The translations under genes and the position numbers were made by a program. DNA of 64,000 bases from Actinomycetota bacterium (lineage in GTDB: Bacteria > Actinomycetota > Actinomycetes > Streptosporangiales > Streptosporangiaceae): assembly GCA_019240215.1 (NCBI GenBank), contig JAFAYQ010000049.1, positions 1 to 64,000 on the forward strand, in the 5' to 3' direction. The notes under the pieces were generated by a model. It had not been told where the DNA came from. It did no database searches and saw nothing but the letters and a program-made list of their open reading frames with translations. Below, piece after piece: positions 7,715 through 15,719 of the stretch (positions are counted from its first letter, which is position 1; every line of letters begins with the position of its first letter).

Positions 7715-9243
7715 GCGCGGCCGGAGGGCTGGCCGCCGGTGATCGCCGTATCGCGGAGGAAAAGGCGGATCTGCTCGTCGAGTCCGGCCGTAGCGGCGGC
7801 GCCCCGGTAGCGGGGCTGCCGGAGCTCGTCCCGGACCTGGCTGAGGCCGGCCACGATCGAGTCGATGCGCTGGGCCCGCGGCAGCGCCAGGACCGGGGTG
7901 ATGGCGGGCCGGACCGCGTCCAGCTGGCCGGCCCGCAGCCGGGTGGCCGCCAGCGTGGTCCGGGCCCGGGCCGCGCAGCCGAAGCTGTGGTCCCCGTCGG
8001 GACCCGGCCCCAGGTCGTACATGGAGGTGGCCAGCTCCAGCTCGGCGGCGGCGTCCCGTTCGGCCCCGGGCGCCTCGGCCAGCGCCGCCCCGGCCAGGTA
8101 GTGCTGGGACGCCAGCGAGAAGCCGAACTCGCCCGCGATCTCGAGCACGTCGTCGTGGTGGTCGCGGTCGCGGGCGTCGGCGGCGGCCGCGATGGCCTGC
8201 CGGGCGGTGCCGACGTCGCCCAGCCGGGCCGCCGCCCGGGCCTGGTGCAGGTGCAGCTGGGCCGCGTTGGGGCCGCTGGACAGCAGCTCGAGGCCGCAGA
8301 CGGCGTGGCGGCGGCTCTCGTCCGGGCGGCCGGACCAGTAGGTGATCGTGGCCAGCTCGGTCTGGACCTGGGCCATTAACGGCGGGTGGCGGACGATGGT
8401 GGCGTAGGCCCAGCCCGCCTGAGCCAGCTTGGCGGCCGCGACCGCGTAGCCGAGGTCGCTGGCGGCCACCGCCATCAGGCTGTTCAGCAGGCCGAGGAGG
8501 AAGTACAGCTCACTTTCGTCCTGCGGCCACAGCCGCAGGTCCAGTGACCGGTGGATGCCCGCCCGGACCCGGCGCATCCGCTGGAACAGCGGGAACGGTT
8601 CGCCGGTCATGTACGCCCGGGACAGCCGGGCCAGCTCGGCCCGGGCGCCGGCCAGGCTGGCCTCGTCGGTTTCCCGGCGGATGGCCCGCTCGGCGTGCTG
8701 CACGGCTTCCCGGGCGGCCGTCACCACCTGCTCGTTGTCGGTCCTGGCGGTCTCGGCCGCCTCGGCCGCGTCCGCCACCGGGGCGGGCTGGGCGGCCGCC
8801 ACGGTGGCGGCCAGCTGGGTGATGACCAGCCGGTCGGCGGGCGGCAGCCAGGCCTGGTCGGTCTCGTCGACCAGGCTCGGCACCGTGGTCGCGTACGCCC
8901 GGGCCAGCAGGGACAAGATGTAGGCGGTGGGTTTGCGGCCGGTCGGCTCGCGGCCGCTGCCGGGGGAGGCCTCGCCCGGCCAGTCCTCGTACTCGCACAG
9001 GTGGGCGGCAGTCATCCCGGCCCGGCTGAGCGGATCCAGCCCGTCCTGGGCGGCCAGCTCGTTGATCCGGGCCGCCGCCTCCTTGAGCGTCCAGCCGTAG
9101 GCGTGCCGCCACGCCTTGCGCGGCCGCATCCGGTACTGCCGGGCGAACTCGGCGGCGATGCCCGCGTGGTCGTTGCCGCGCTCGTGCAGTTGCTGGCGCA
9201 GCGCCTTCTGCTGCGCCCGCTCGCTGAGCCTCGGACGGGCCAC
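7711..9243 (-). CDS. large HTH regulator with helical-repeat (TPR-like) C-terminus
   Basis: Protein of 510 aa. The first 100 residues resemble actinomycete HTH proteins ('MRPRKAWRHAYGWTLKEAAARINELA' then 'AHLCEYEDWPG'), and the rest is Ala/Leu-rich helices of TPR type that probably sense a ligand or partner. The length and layout match Streptomyces-type HTH/TPR regulators, whose roles are mostly unassigned. It starts at a GTG and is divergent from the Ser/Thr kinase gene across 228 bases. Confidence 0.65.
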   Translation of the reverse strand: MARPRLSERAQQKALRQQLHERGNDHAGIAAEFARQYRMRPRKAWRHAYGWTLKEAAARINELAAQDGLDPLSRAGMTAAHLCEYEDWPGEASPGSGREPTGRKPTAYILSLLARAYATTVPSLVDETDQAWLPPADRLVITQLAATVAAAQPAPVADAAEAAETARTDNEQVVTAAREAVQHAERAIRRETDEASLAGARAELARLSRAYMTGEPFPLFQRMRRVRAGIHRSLDLRLWPQDESELYFLLGLLNSLMAVAASDLGYAVAAAKLAQAGWAYATIVRHPPLMAQVQTELATITYWSGRPDESRRHAVCGLELLSSGPNAAQLHLHQARAAARLGDVGTARQAIAAAADARDRDHHDDVLEIAGEFGFSLASQHYLAGAALAEAPGAERDAAAELELATSMYDLGPGPDGDHSFGCAARARTTLAATRLRAGQLDAVRPAITPVLALPRAQRIDSIVAGLSQVRDELRQPRYRGAAATAGLDEQIRLFLRDTAITGGQPSGRA

Positions 9244-9471
9244 GCTGTCCCTCCCGGCTGCGTTACGTCTCAGCTCACTAACTGCTCGTACACAGAGTCA
9301 CATATTTTCACCGCAAAATCCCCCAATGTCAGTCTTTGGCTTAAGATCCCGCTTCGCCCTTTATCCCGTTACCGGAAATCCTTTTGGCCGGACAGCGGTG
9401 CCGACCCCCGCCGGCCGGTTATGCTGCCCCGGGCCGGGGATATCAGTCAGGAGCGGGGGTAAGTCAGCCAG

Positions 9472-10986
9472 GTGCCGAACGAGGCGCGGCTTGACGGCCG
9501 CTACCAACTCGACGAACGGATCGCTGCCGGCGGTTACGGTGAGGTCTGGCGGGCCACCGATCTGGTGCTGGGGCGGCCGGTCGCGGTCAAGCTGCTGCTC
9601 GCCCAGCACGTCCAGGCGGCCGAGACGCTGGCCCGGTTCCGGGCCGAGGCCCAGCGGGCCGGGGCGCTGACCCAGGGCAACATCGCCCGCATCTACGACT
9701 ACGTCGAGCCCAAGCCGCCGCAGCCGCCGTTCCTGGTCATGGAGCTGATCGAGGGGCCCTCGCTGGCGCAGGTGCTGGCCGACGGGCCGCTGCCGCCCGC
9801 CCAGGTGATGGACATCCTGGCCGGGGCCGCGGCCGGACTGCAGGCCGCCCACGACGCCGGCCTGGTGCACCGCGACATCAAGCCCGCCAACCTGATGCTG
9901 GCCAAGGACGGCACGGTCAAGGTCACCGACTTCGGGATCAGCTACGCGGCCGGCTCGGCTCCCATGACCGCCTCCGGCATGCTGGTCGGCACGGCCGGCT
10001 ACATGGCGCCCGAACGGCTCGGCGGCGGCCCGGTGACCGGTTCGGCCGACCTTTACGCGCTCGGCATCGTCGGTTACGAGGCGCTGGCCGGGCACCCGCC
10101 GTTCACCGGCAGCCCGCTGGAGATCGCGATCAAGCACCGCGACCAGCCGCTCCCGCCGCTGCCGCCGTCGGTCCCGCCCGGGGTCGCGGCCCTGATCGGG
10201 GCGTTGATCGCCAAGGACCCGGCCGACCGCCCGGCCAGCGCCGGCGAGGTCGCCCGGTGGGCCAGCCACGAGCACGACATGCTGGTCAGCCAGACCCGGA
10301 CCGACCTCCCGGCCGGGGCCACCCCGCCCATCGGCCTGGCCGCGCCCGGGATGACCGGTCCCGGCCCGGGGACCGGTCGCCGCACTGCCCCGACGATGGC
10401 CGCCTACGGCCAGACCCCGCCCACCCAGCAGGCTTACGGGGCGGGCGCCTACGGGGCCGGCACCGGCGGCGGCTACCCGCCCCAGGGGACCGGCGGGGGT
10501 TACCCGCCGGAGCCCTACGCGCCGCCCGAGGAGCCTCCGCGCCGCAGCCGCAAGGGCCTGGTGATCGCCGCCTTGGCCGCGGTGGTGCTGATCGCCGCGG
10601 TCGCCATCGGTCTGGTGCTGTCGAACTCGGGTGGCACCGGCACCCCCAAGACGGTCCAGTCGACCACGACCCCGTCGGTGGCCAGCAGCACCCCCGCCAG
10701 TCCCACCACCCACGCCAGCACCGCGCCCACCACGGCCAACTCGGCTCCGGCGGGCGGCGGCGGGCATTCGGTCGCGCCGACCCACCGTCCGACCACCGCG
10801 CCCCCGACCACGACCCCGCCGACCACCACCGCCCCGACCACGACCGCCCCCACCCCGACCACCTCGGCCGCCGCGACCACGGCGCCCACCGCCGCCAGCA
10901 CCGTCGGCGCGGGCGGGGCCGGGGGCGGCGGCAACGGCAACGGCACCAGCCAGGGCGGCGGCACCGGCGGCCAGAACGGCGGCTAA
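9472..10986 (+). CDS. membrane-anchored Ser/Thr protein kinase
   Basis: Pkn-type kinase of 504 aa. The kinase domain occupies about residues 9-270: Gly loop 'IAAGGYGEVW', Lys in 'VAVKLLL', catalytic 'HRDIKPANLM', 'DFGIS', and 'GTAGYMAPERL'. A Pro/Gly/Tyr-rich linker leads to one transmembrane helix at about 362-384 ('VIAALAAVVLIAAVAIGLVL'). The outer part is a Thr/Pro/Ser-rich stalk ending in a Gly/Asn-rich tail, without PASTA or other known sensor domains. The GTG start has a G-rich stretch upstream. Substrates are unknown. Confidence 0.9.
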   Translation: MPNEARLDGRYQLDERIAAGGYGEVWRATDLVLGRPVAVKLLLAQHVQAAETLARFRAEAQRAGALTQGNIARIYDYVEPKPPQPPFLVMELIEGPSLAQVLADGPLPPAQVMDILAGAAAGLQAAHDAGLVHRDIKPANLMLAKDGTVKVTDFGISYAAGSAPMTASGMLVGTAGYMAPERLGGGPVTGSADLYALGIVGYEALAGHPPFTGSPLEIAIKHRDQPLPPLPPSVPPGVAALIGALIAKDPADRPASAGEVARWASHEHDMLVSQTRTDLPAGATPPIGLAAPGMTGPGPGTGRRTAPTMAAYGQTPPTQQAYGAGAYGAGTGGGYPPQGTGGGYPPEPYAPPEEPPRRSRKGLVIAALAAVVLIAAVAIGLVLSNSGGTGTPKTVQSTTTPSVASSTPASPTTHASTAPTTANSAPAGGGGHSVAPTHRPTTAPPTTTPPTTTAPTTTAPTPTTSAAATTAPTAASTVGAGGAGGGGNGNGTSQGGGTGGQNGG

Positions 10987-11374
10987 CGGCCCGGCAGCCC
11001 GGCCGACGCCGTGTCCAGCCCGGCCGACGCCGATCCAGCCCGGCAAGCGCCGTTTACCCTCGTCGTCCCGCGCCCGCGCCGCACCCCCGCCACCGGACAC
11101 CGGACACCCCCGGACATTCGGGCTTCACGCCAATGTCTCACGCAATTACACTGGAGACACTTGCGTCCGGACAGCGCAGCCCACGATACTGAGAACCGTT
11201 CGCGTTCTTCTGGCTGGATTTGCTCCAGACTCCGAATTTGGCTGCCTGGAACGGCTTTTACGGGTGGTTCCGGGCATAAGTGACAGGACCGGCAAATCCC
11301 TTTCGCAAGTGCACCGATTTATGCAAGTGCGTCAGAAGCACTTGCAGCACTCCGTATACGAATCCATACTGGGG
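10987..11374. other. 388-base intergenic region
   Basis: The first 100 bases hold two close copies of CCAGCCCGGCCGACGCCG just after the kinase stop. The second half is much lower in GC and contains the GCAAGTGC motif cluster and promoter-like elements described separately. No other gene is visible. Confidence 0.55.
11158..11370 (+). promoter_or_regulatory. GCAAGTGC/GCACTTGC motif cluster and promoter-like sequence
   Basis: GCAAGTGC occurs at 11305-11312 and 11323-11330, its complement GCACTTGC at 11338-11345, and CACTTGC at 11158. The 11323/11338 pair forms an inverted repeat. TTGCAG (11342-11347) and CATACT (11365-11370) are 17 bases apart and could be -35/-10 elements for the ATPase gene. 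GCACTTGC also occurs at about 1883 before the XRE gene. Confidence 0.4.
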
Positions 11375-11449
11375 ATGGCAATGACGACGGATCGCCTGGT
11401 GGAGCGGTTACTACGTGCGGCCATGGCCTACGCCGGCCGTAAGGGGTGA
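11375..11449 (+). CDS. possible 24-codon leader ORF
   Basis: An ATG-initiated ORF of 24 codons ends three bases before the ATG of the ATPase gene. It begins MAMTTDRL and ends YAGRKG. GGGG precedes it closely, and the putative -10 is only about 5 bases upstream, so a leaderless mRNA is possible. It may be a coupled leader peptide or only a chance frame. Confidence 0.3.
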   Translation: MAMTTDRLVERLLRAAMAYAGRKG

Positions 11450-11452
11450 CAG

Positions 11453-12148
11453 ATGGTTCACGCGCACCGTCCTGCACTGGACAGCATCGACCGGCTCAGT
11501 ATTGGCCGGATCAGCGCTGACCGGGACAGGACTGACTGGTCCAGTTCTGACCGGACCGTGACCTGGTCCCCGGTCGGCTGGCGGATCCCGCGCCACGAGC
11601 CGCGTCATGAGCACTGGATGCGGCTGTTCCGCGGCCAGGAGTCCGAGCTGCGGCAGCTCCGCGACTGGCTCACCGGGTTGCTGCCGGACAGTTCTGCCCG
11701 CGATGACCTGATTTCGGTCGCGGTCGAGCTGGGCACCAACGCGGTCCAGCACACCGCCAGCGGCGACGGCGGCTGGTTCACGGTCGAGGTGGCCAGCCTG
11801 GGCCCGGTGCTCCGGGTGGCCGTCACCGACGAGGGCGCCACCGGCGCCCCGCCGCTGGCCGACGACCCGTTCACCGACGCTGTCACCGCCGGGCCGCCCG
11901 GCCATCCGGCCGACGACCTCGACGGCTACTGCGACGACGACAGTGACTGCGGCCGCGGGCTGATCATCGTCCGGGCGCTGTCGGTCGCCTCCGGGGTGTG
12001 CGGCAACGGCAGCGGCCGCACCGTCTGGGCCGAGGTCGCCGCCACCCCGCCCGCCAGCACCCTCTACGCGAGCCCGTGCCCCGGCGCTCAGGGCCGCAGC
12101 AGCAACCCGGCTTCGTCGTCGGCGATGGCCAGCTCCCGCACCTTGTAG
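11453..12148 (+). CDS. anti-sigma-like ATP-binding protein (HATPase_c, RsbW-type)
   Basis: GHKL-fold ATPase of 231 aa of the kind used in actinomycetes as anti-sigma factor kinases. The N box is 'VELGTNAVQHTAS' (about residues 91-103), the G1 box 'VTDEG', and the G2 box 'GRGLIIVRAL'. The N-terminus of about 50 residues is Asp/Arg/Ser-rich and unlike the family. The last 61 bases lie antisense to the 3' end of the acyl-CoA ligase gene. No anti-anti-sigma or sigma gene is adjacent. Confidence 0.75.
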   Translation: MVHAHRPALDSIDRLSIGRISADRDRTDWSSSDRTVTWSPVGWRIPRHEPRHEHWMRLFRGQESELRQLRDWLTGLLPDSSARDDLISVAVELGTNAVQHTASGDGGWFTVEVASLGPVLRVAVTDEGATGAPPLADDPFTDAVTAGPPGHPADDLDGYCDDDSDCGRGLIIVRALSVASGVCGNGSGRTVWAEVAATPPASTLYASPCPGAQGRSSNPASSSAMASSRTL

Positions 12149-13731
12149 TGCATTTTCTTGCCGGTCGCGGTGACCGGCAGGTCGGTCACGAACCGGTAGG
12201 CCCGGGGCCGCTTGAACCCCGCCAGCATCGGGTGGGCCTGGCAGTGCTTGTCGCAGTCCGCGGCGGTCAAAGACTCGTCCGCGCGCACCACGTAGGCCAC
12301 CACCAGCTCGCCCCAGCGCGGGTCGGGCAGCCCGACCACGGCCGAGTCGCGGATGCCGGGGTGCTCGTTCAGCACCTCCTCGACCTGGGCCGGGTGCACG
12401 TTCTCGCCGCCGGAGATGATCATGTCGTCCTTGCGGCCGACGATCGTCACGTACTCATCGCTGTCCCAGGTGGCCAGGTCGCCGGTATAGAGCCAGCCGT
12501 CGCGGAACCGCTGGGCCTGTTCGGCCGGGTTGTTGACGTAGGCGTAGCCGGACTTGACCGACCGCACGATGACCTCACCGATCGCGGTCCCGTCCTTCGC
12601 CACCAGCTCGTCCGGATCAGCCGGCCCGTCCTCGCGGGCCGCCACCACCGCCACGTCATCGTCGGTACAGGCCCGCCCGGCCGACCCCGCGTGCGCGGGC
12701 AGGTCAGCCGGCCGCAGGAACGTGTTCCAGAACGCCTCGGTGGTTCCGTAGCCGTTGAAGATGCGCGGCGTCAGCACCTGCTGGAACCGCAGACAGGCCT
12801 GCCGCTCCAGCGGCGCCCCCATCGTCACGATCCCCCGCAGCGACGACAGGTCACGGGCCCGCGCCTCCTGGGCGCCGGCCAGCATGACCAGGTTGGTCGG
12901 CGCCCCGATGAGGAACGTCAGCCCGTAGTCGGCCACGTAGTCCAGCACCAGGCCGGGCTCGAACCGGCGCAGCGCGACCGCCTCGGCCCCCACGTAGAAC
13001 GTCGGGCAGGGACCGCCGGACGACACCCCGCCGCGGTGGAACCACGGCGTCATGTTCAGCGTCTTGTCCTCCGGCGAGAGCGGGAAGTGCATGATCACGT
13101 CGTGCGCGGTCAGCACCTCGACCAGGCTGCTGAGCGCGACCCCCTTGGGCATCCCGGTCGTGCCCGAGGTGTACAGCCGGGTGGTCTCGTCGTAGGTACT
13201 GCCGTCCGAAGGCGCCGGAACCGCCGGGTGCCCCCCGCTCAGCAGCTCCCCGAACGCAAGCACGCCGTCAACCGCGTCCCCGTCGGCCACGAACACCGCC
13301 CCCGGCCGATGCGAAGCCAGCTCCAGCGCGTGGGCGGCCACGCCGGTCAGCGAACCGTCGTACACGTAGACCACCGGCCGGGAGTCGTCCAGCACGTAGG
13401 CGGTCTCGCCGGCCGAGAACCGGAAGTTGATCGGCGACCCGATCGCCCCCAGGTGCTGGGCGGCCAGGTACAGCAGCGCCCACTCAGGGCTGTTGAACAG
13501 CTGGAACACCACCACGTCGCCGCGCCCGACCCCGTGCGCGGCCAGCCCGGCCGCGACTCGCTCGACGTCCCGGCCGAGCTCGGCGTAGGTCCACCGGCGG
13601 CCGGTCAGCGGGTCGTGCAGCGCGGGCCGGCTGGCGTAGCGGTGCACGTTGCGCCAGAAGCCCGCCAGGTAGGTGAAGTGGTGCTCGAAGACGTCGCGGA
13701 ACTCCGCCGGATCGTAAACGGCCACAGTCAT
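12088..13731 (-). CDS. AMP-dependent acyl-CoA synthetase/ligase
   Basis: ANL-superfamily enzyme of 547 aa that activates a carboxylic acid as acyl-AMP and probably transfers it to CoA. Motifs: P-loop 'YTSGTTGMPKGVAL' (about 187-200), 'GYGTTEAFW', 'YTGDLA', 'GRKDDMIISGGENVHP', and C-terminal 'TATGKKMHYKVREL' with the catalytic Lys. The ATG overlaps the stop of the ketosynthase gene as ATGA, so the two are cotranslated. An in-frame extension to 13845 is Arg-rich shadow sequence and is rejected. The substrate is probably a fatty or aryl acid. Confidence 0.85.
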   Translation of the reverse strand: MTVAVYDPAEFRDVFEHHFTYLAGFWRNVHRYASRPALHDPLTGRRWTYAELGRDVERVAAGLAAHGVGRGDVVVFQLFNSPEWALLYLAAQHLGAIGSPINFRFSAGETAYVLDDSRPVVYVYDGSLTGVAAHALELASHRPGAVFVADGDAVDGVLAFGELLSGGHPAVPAPSDGSTYDETTRLYTSGTTGMPKGVALSSLVEVLTAHDVIMHFPLSPEDKTLNMTPWFHRGGVSSGGPCPTFYVGAEAVALRRFEPGLVLDYVADYGLTFLIGAPTNLVMLAGAQEARARDLSSLRGIVTMGAPLERQACLRFQQVLTPRIFNGYGTTEAFWNTFLRPADLPAHAGSAGRACTDDDVAVVAAREDGPADPDELVAKDGTAIGEVIVRSVKSGYAYVNNPAEQAQRFRDGWLYTGDLATWDSDEYVTIVGRKDDMIISGGENVHPAQVEEVLNEHPGIRDSAVVGLPDPRWGELVVAYVVRADESLTAADCDKHCQAHPMLAGFKRPRAYRFVTDLPVTATGKKMHYKVRELAIADDEAGLLLRP

Positions 13732-14954
13732 TCTCCTCGGGTGAACACGGCCACGACGTTCTGGCCGCCGAACCCGAACGCGTTGACCATGGCGACGTCG
13801 ATCGCCATCGGCCGGGCCACGTTGGGCACGTAGTCCAGGTCGCACTCCGGGTCCGGAGTGTCCAGGTTGATCGTCGGCGGGGCCACGCTGTCCCGCATGG
13901 CCAGCATGCTGACCATGGCCGACAGCGAGCCGGCGGCCCCGATCAGGTGGCCGACCATCGACTTGGGCGAGCTGACCGCGACCGCGGCCGCGGCCGGCCC
14001 GAACGCCTCCTTGATCGCCGCCGTCTCGGTCCGGTCGTTGGCCCGGGTCGACGTCCCGTGCGCGCAGATGTAGTCGACGTCGCCGGGCCCGTGGCCGGAC
14101 CGCCGCAGGGCCTGCCCGATCGCTTCGGCCGCGTACCGGCCCGACGGCTCCGGCGCGCTGACGTGGAACGCGTCCGACGTCAGCGCGCCCCCGGCCACGG
14201 TCGCGTAGCTCCGGGCCCCGCGCGCCCGGGCGTGGGTGGCCGACTCCAGCACCGCCAGCACCGCGCCCTCGCCGTAGACGAACCCGTCCCGGTTCGCGTC
14301 GAACGGCCGGCTGGCCCGGGCCGGGTCGTCGTTGCGCTTGGACAGCGCGCCCATCGACGACAGCCCGGCGAACATGACCGGGGTGATCGAGGCGTCGGTG
14401 CCGCCGCAGATCACCACGTCGGCCTCGCCCGCCAGGATCAGCCGCCGCCCCTCCAGGAACGCGTAGATGCCGCTGGCGCAGGCCAGCGCGCTGGCGGTGA
14501 CCGGCCCGTGCACGCCGAGGTCGATGGCCACCTCGCAGGCCGCCATGTTGGGGATGACCGAGGACACGTAGTAGGGGCTCAGCCGGGCCGGGTCCGGCCG
14601 GGTGATCTGCCGGGTGGCCGCCTCGACCTCACCCATCCCGGCCACCGCCAGGTTCACCACCACGCCGGTGCGGTCCCTGGCCGCCTCGTCCAGCACCAGC
14701 CCGGCGTCGGCGACCGCCTCCCGGCCGGCCGCGATGGCCAGCTGGCTGAACCGGGCCGACCGGCGCAGCCGCTTGGTGTCCAGCAGCGCGGCCGGATCGA
14801 AGCCCTTGACCTCGCCGGCGATCCGGGTCGGCAGCCCGGACGGATCGAACGCGGTGATCGTGTCCACCCCGGACACGCCCTTGACCAACCCCTGCCAGGT
14901 CGATTCCCGGTCGTTCCCGACCGGGGTGATGGCCCCCAGGCCGGTCACCACCAC
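13728..14954 (-). CDS. beta-ketoacyl-ACP synthase II-like ketosynthase (FabF/KAS-II type)
   Basis: Condensing enzyme of about 408 aa that would extend an acyl chain on ACP. The active-site Cys is in 'LACASGIYAF' (Cys159); the two catalytic His are in 'CAHGTSTRAND' and 'VGHLIGAAGS', and the C-terminal 'NAFGFGGQN' is present. The first usable GTG is 14954, but AGGAGG (14986-14981) is 5 bases before an in-frame ACG at 14975, so translation may begin there. No acyl carrier protein gene is adjacent. It is coupled to the acyl-CoA ligase and preceded by a TetR gene, suggesting a specialised lipid or acyl-modification route. Confidence 0.85.
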   Translation of the reverse strand: MVVTGLGAITPVGNDRESTWQGLVKGVSGVDTITAFDPSGLPTRIAGEVKGFDPAALLDTKRLRRSARFSQLAIAAGREAVADAGLVLDEAARDRTGVVVNLAVAGMGEVEAATRQITRPDPARLSPYYVSSVIPNMAACEVAIDLGVHGPVTASALACASGIYAFLEGRRLILAGEADVVICGGTDASITPVMFAGLSSMGALSKRNDDPARASRPFDANRDGFVYGEGAVLAVLESATHARARGARSYATVAGGALTSDAFHVSAPEPSGRYAAEAIGQALRRSGHGPGDVDYICAHGTSTRANDRTETAAIKEAFGPAAAAVAVSSPKSMVGHLIGAAGSLSAMVSMLAMRDSVAPPTINLDTPDPECDLDYVPNVARPMAIDVAMVNAFGFGGQNVVAVFTRGE

Positions 14955-15040
14955 TTGCCCGCCTACGCTGTCCGTCCTGACCTCCTGAGCTGGGGATCTC
15001 AGCGTCTTCTCAGGAAACTTTAGCCCTACCGCTGCCCTGC

Positions 15041-15057
15041 TCTCGCGAGATATTTTA
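15041..15057 (-). promoter_or_regulatory. promoter/operator before the ketosynthase gene
   Basis: TCTCGCGAGA (15041-15050) is a perfect palindrome. Reading leftward, TAAAAT (15057-15052) resembles a -10 box just upstream of it. Such a site downstream of a -10 box suits a repressor operator, possibly for the adjacent TetR protein. Confidence 0.4.
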
Positions 15058-15099
15058 CATTTGCGAACTAAACGCCGAAGCGAGGAGCTGATGTGCCGC

Positions 15100-15672
15100 T
15101 CAGCGGTTGGTGCCGGTGGTGATGTGCTCGAACAGCCCCGGCTGGATGCGGGTGCGCACCCCCTCGGCCCACGGCTCGTCCAGCTGACCGGCGTCGAGGG
15201 CGGCCATGGTGTTGAGCAGCATGCCGAAGGCCAGAAACGACTTGACCGTCACCGGGTCGAGGCCGGTGCGGCCGGCCACCGTGTCCCACATCCGGGCGAC
15301 CCGGGCCCGCACCGCCACCCGGACCTCCTCGTCCCCGCAGGCGGCGAAGCCCTGCAGCTGCAGCAGCAGCGTGGTCCGGTCGGCCAGCGACTCGTGGTAG
15401 CGGGCGCCCATCCGGGCCAGCGCGCCGAGCCCGCGCTCGCCGCCGGCCGCCTGCGCCATGCCGTCGGTGAAGCGGTCGAAGGCGGCCTCCACCAGCTCCA
15501 GGAACAGCGCCTTCTTGGTGCCGAACATCCGGAACACGTACGCCTGGGTGATGCCCGCCTGGTGCGCGATCGCGTCGATCGACGCCCCGTGCAGCCCCTG
15601 GCCGGCGAACTCGGCGGCCGCGATCCCCAGCACCTGGACACGCCGTTCCGGTCCGCTCATCCGCGTCGTCAT
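15100..15672 (-). CDS. TetR-family transcriptional regulator
   Basis: Repressor of 190 aa. The N-terminal HTH is 'GASIDAIAHQAGITQAYVFRMFGTKKALF', the hallmark of TetR proteins, and a helical ligand-binding half follows. It lies upstream of, and on the same strand as, the ketosynthase/ligase pair and divergent from a methyltransferase 47 bases away. A dyad in that gap is a likely operator. The ligand is probably acyl-type by context, but this is inference. Confidence 0.85.
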   Translation of the reverse strand: MTTRMSGPERRVQVLGIAAAEFAGQGLHGASIDAIAHQAGITQAYVFRMFGTKKALFLELVEAAFDRFTDGMAQAAGGERGLGALARMGARYHESLADRTTLLLQLQGFAACGDEEVRVAVRARVARMWDTVAGRTGLDPVTVKSFLAFGMLLNTMAALDAGQLDEPWAEGVRTRIQPGLFEHITTGTNR

Positions 15673-15684
15673 GTCATCCAGGTT

Positions 15685-15705
15685 ACTAGTTACTAACTGC
15701 TAACT
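15685..15705. promoter_or_regulatory. dyad in the TetR/methyltransferase divergent gap
   Basis: AGTTA-C-TAACT (15688-15698) is an inverted repeat, with flanking TTACTAGTTAC and CTAACT copies. The gap is only 47 bases and much richer in A/T than its surroundings, so one bound TetR dimer could control both genes. Confidence 0.5.
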
Positions 15706-15719
15706 TATAGGATGAGCGA

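Noticed and set aside
9361-11100. Minus-strand frame across the kinase gene
   Set aside because: It is antisense to a kinase with all catalytic motifs intact; the product would be Gly/Arg/Ala low-complexity sequence.
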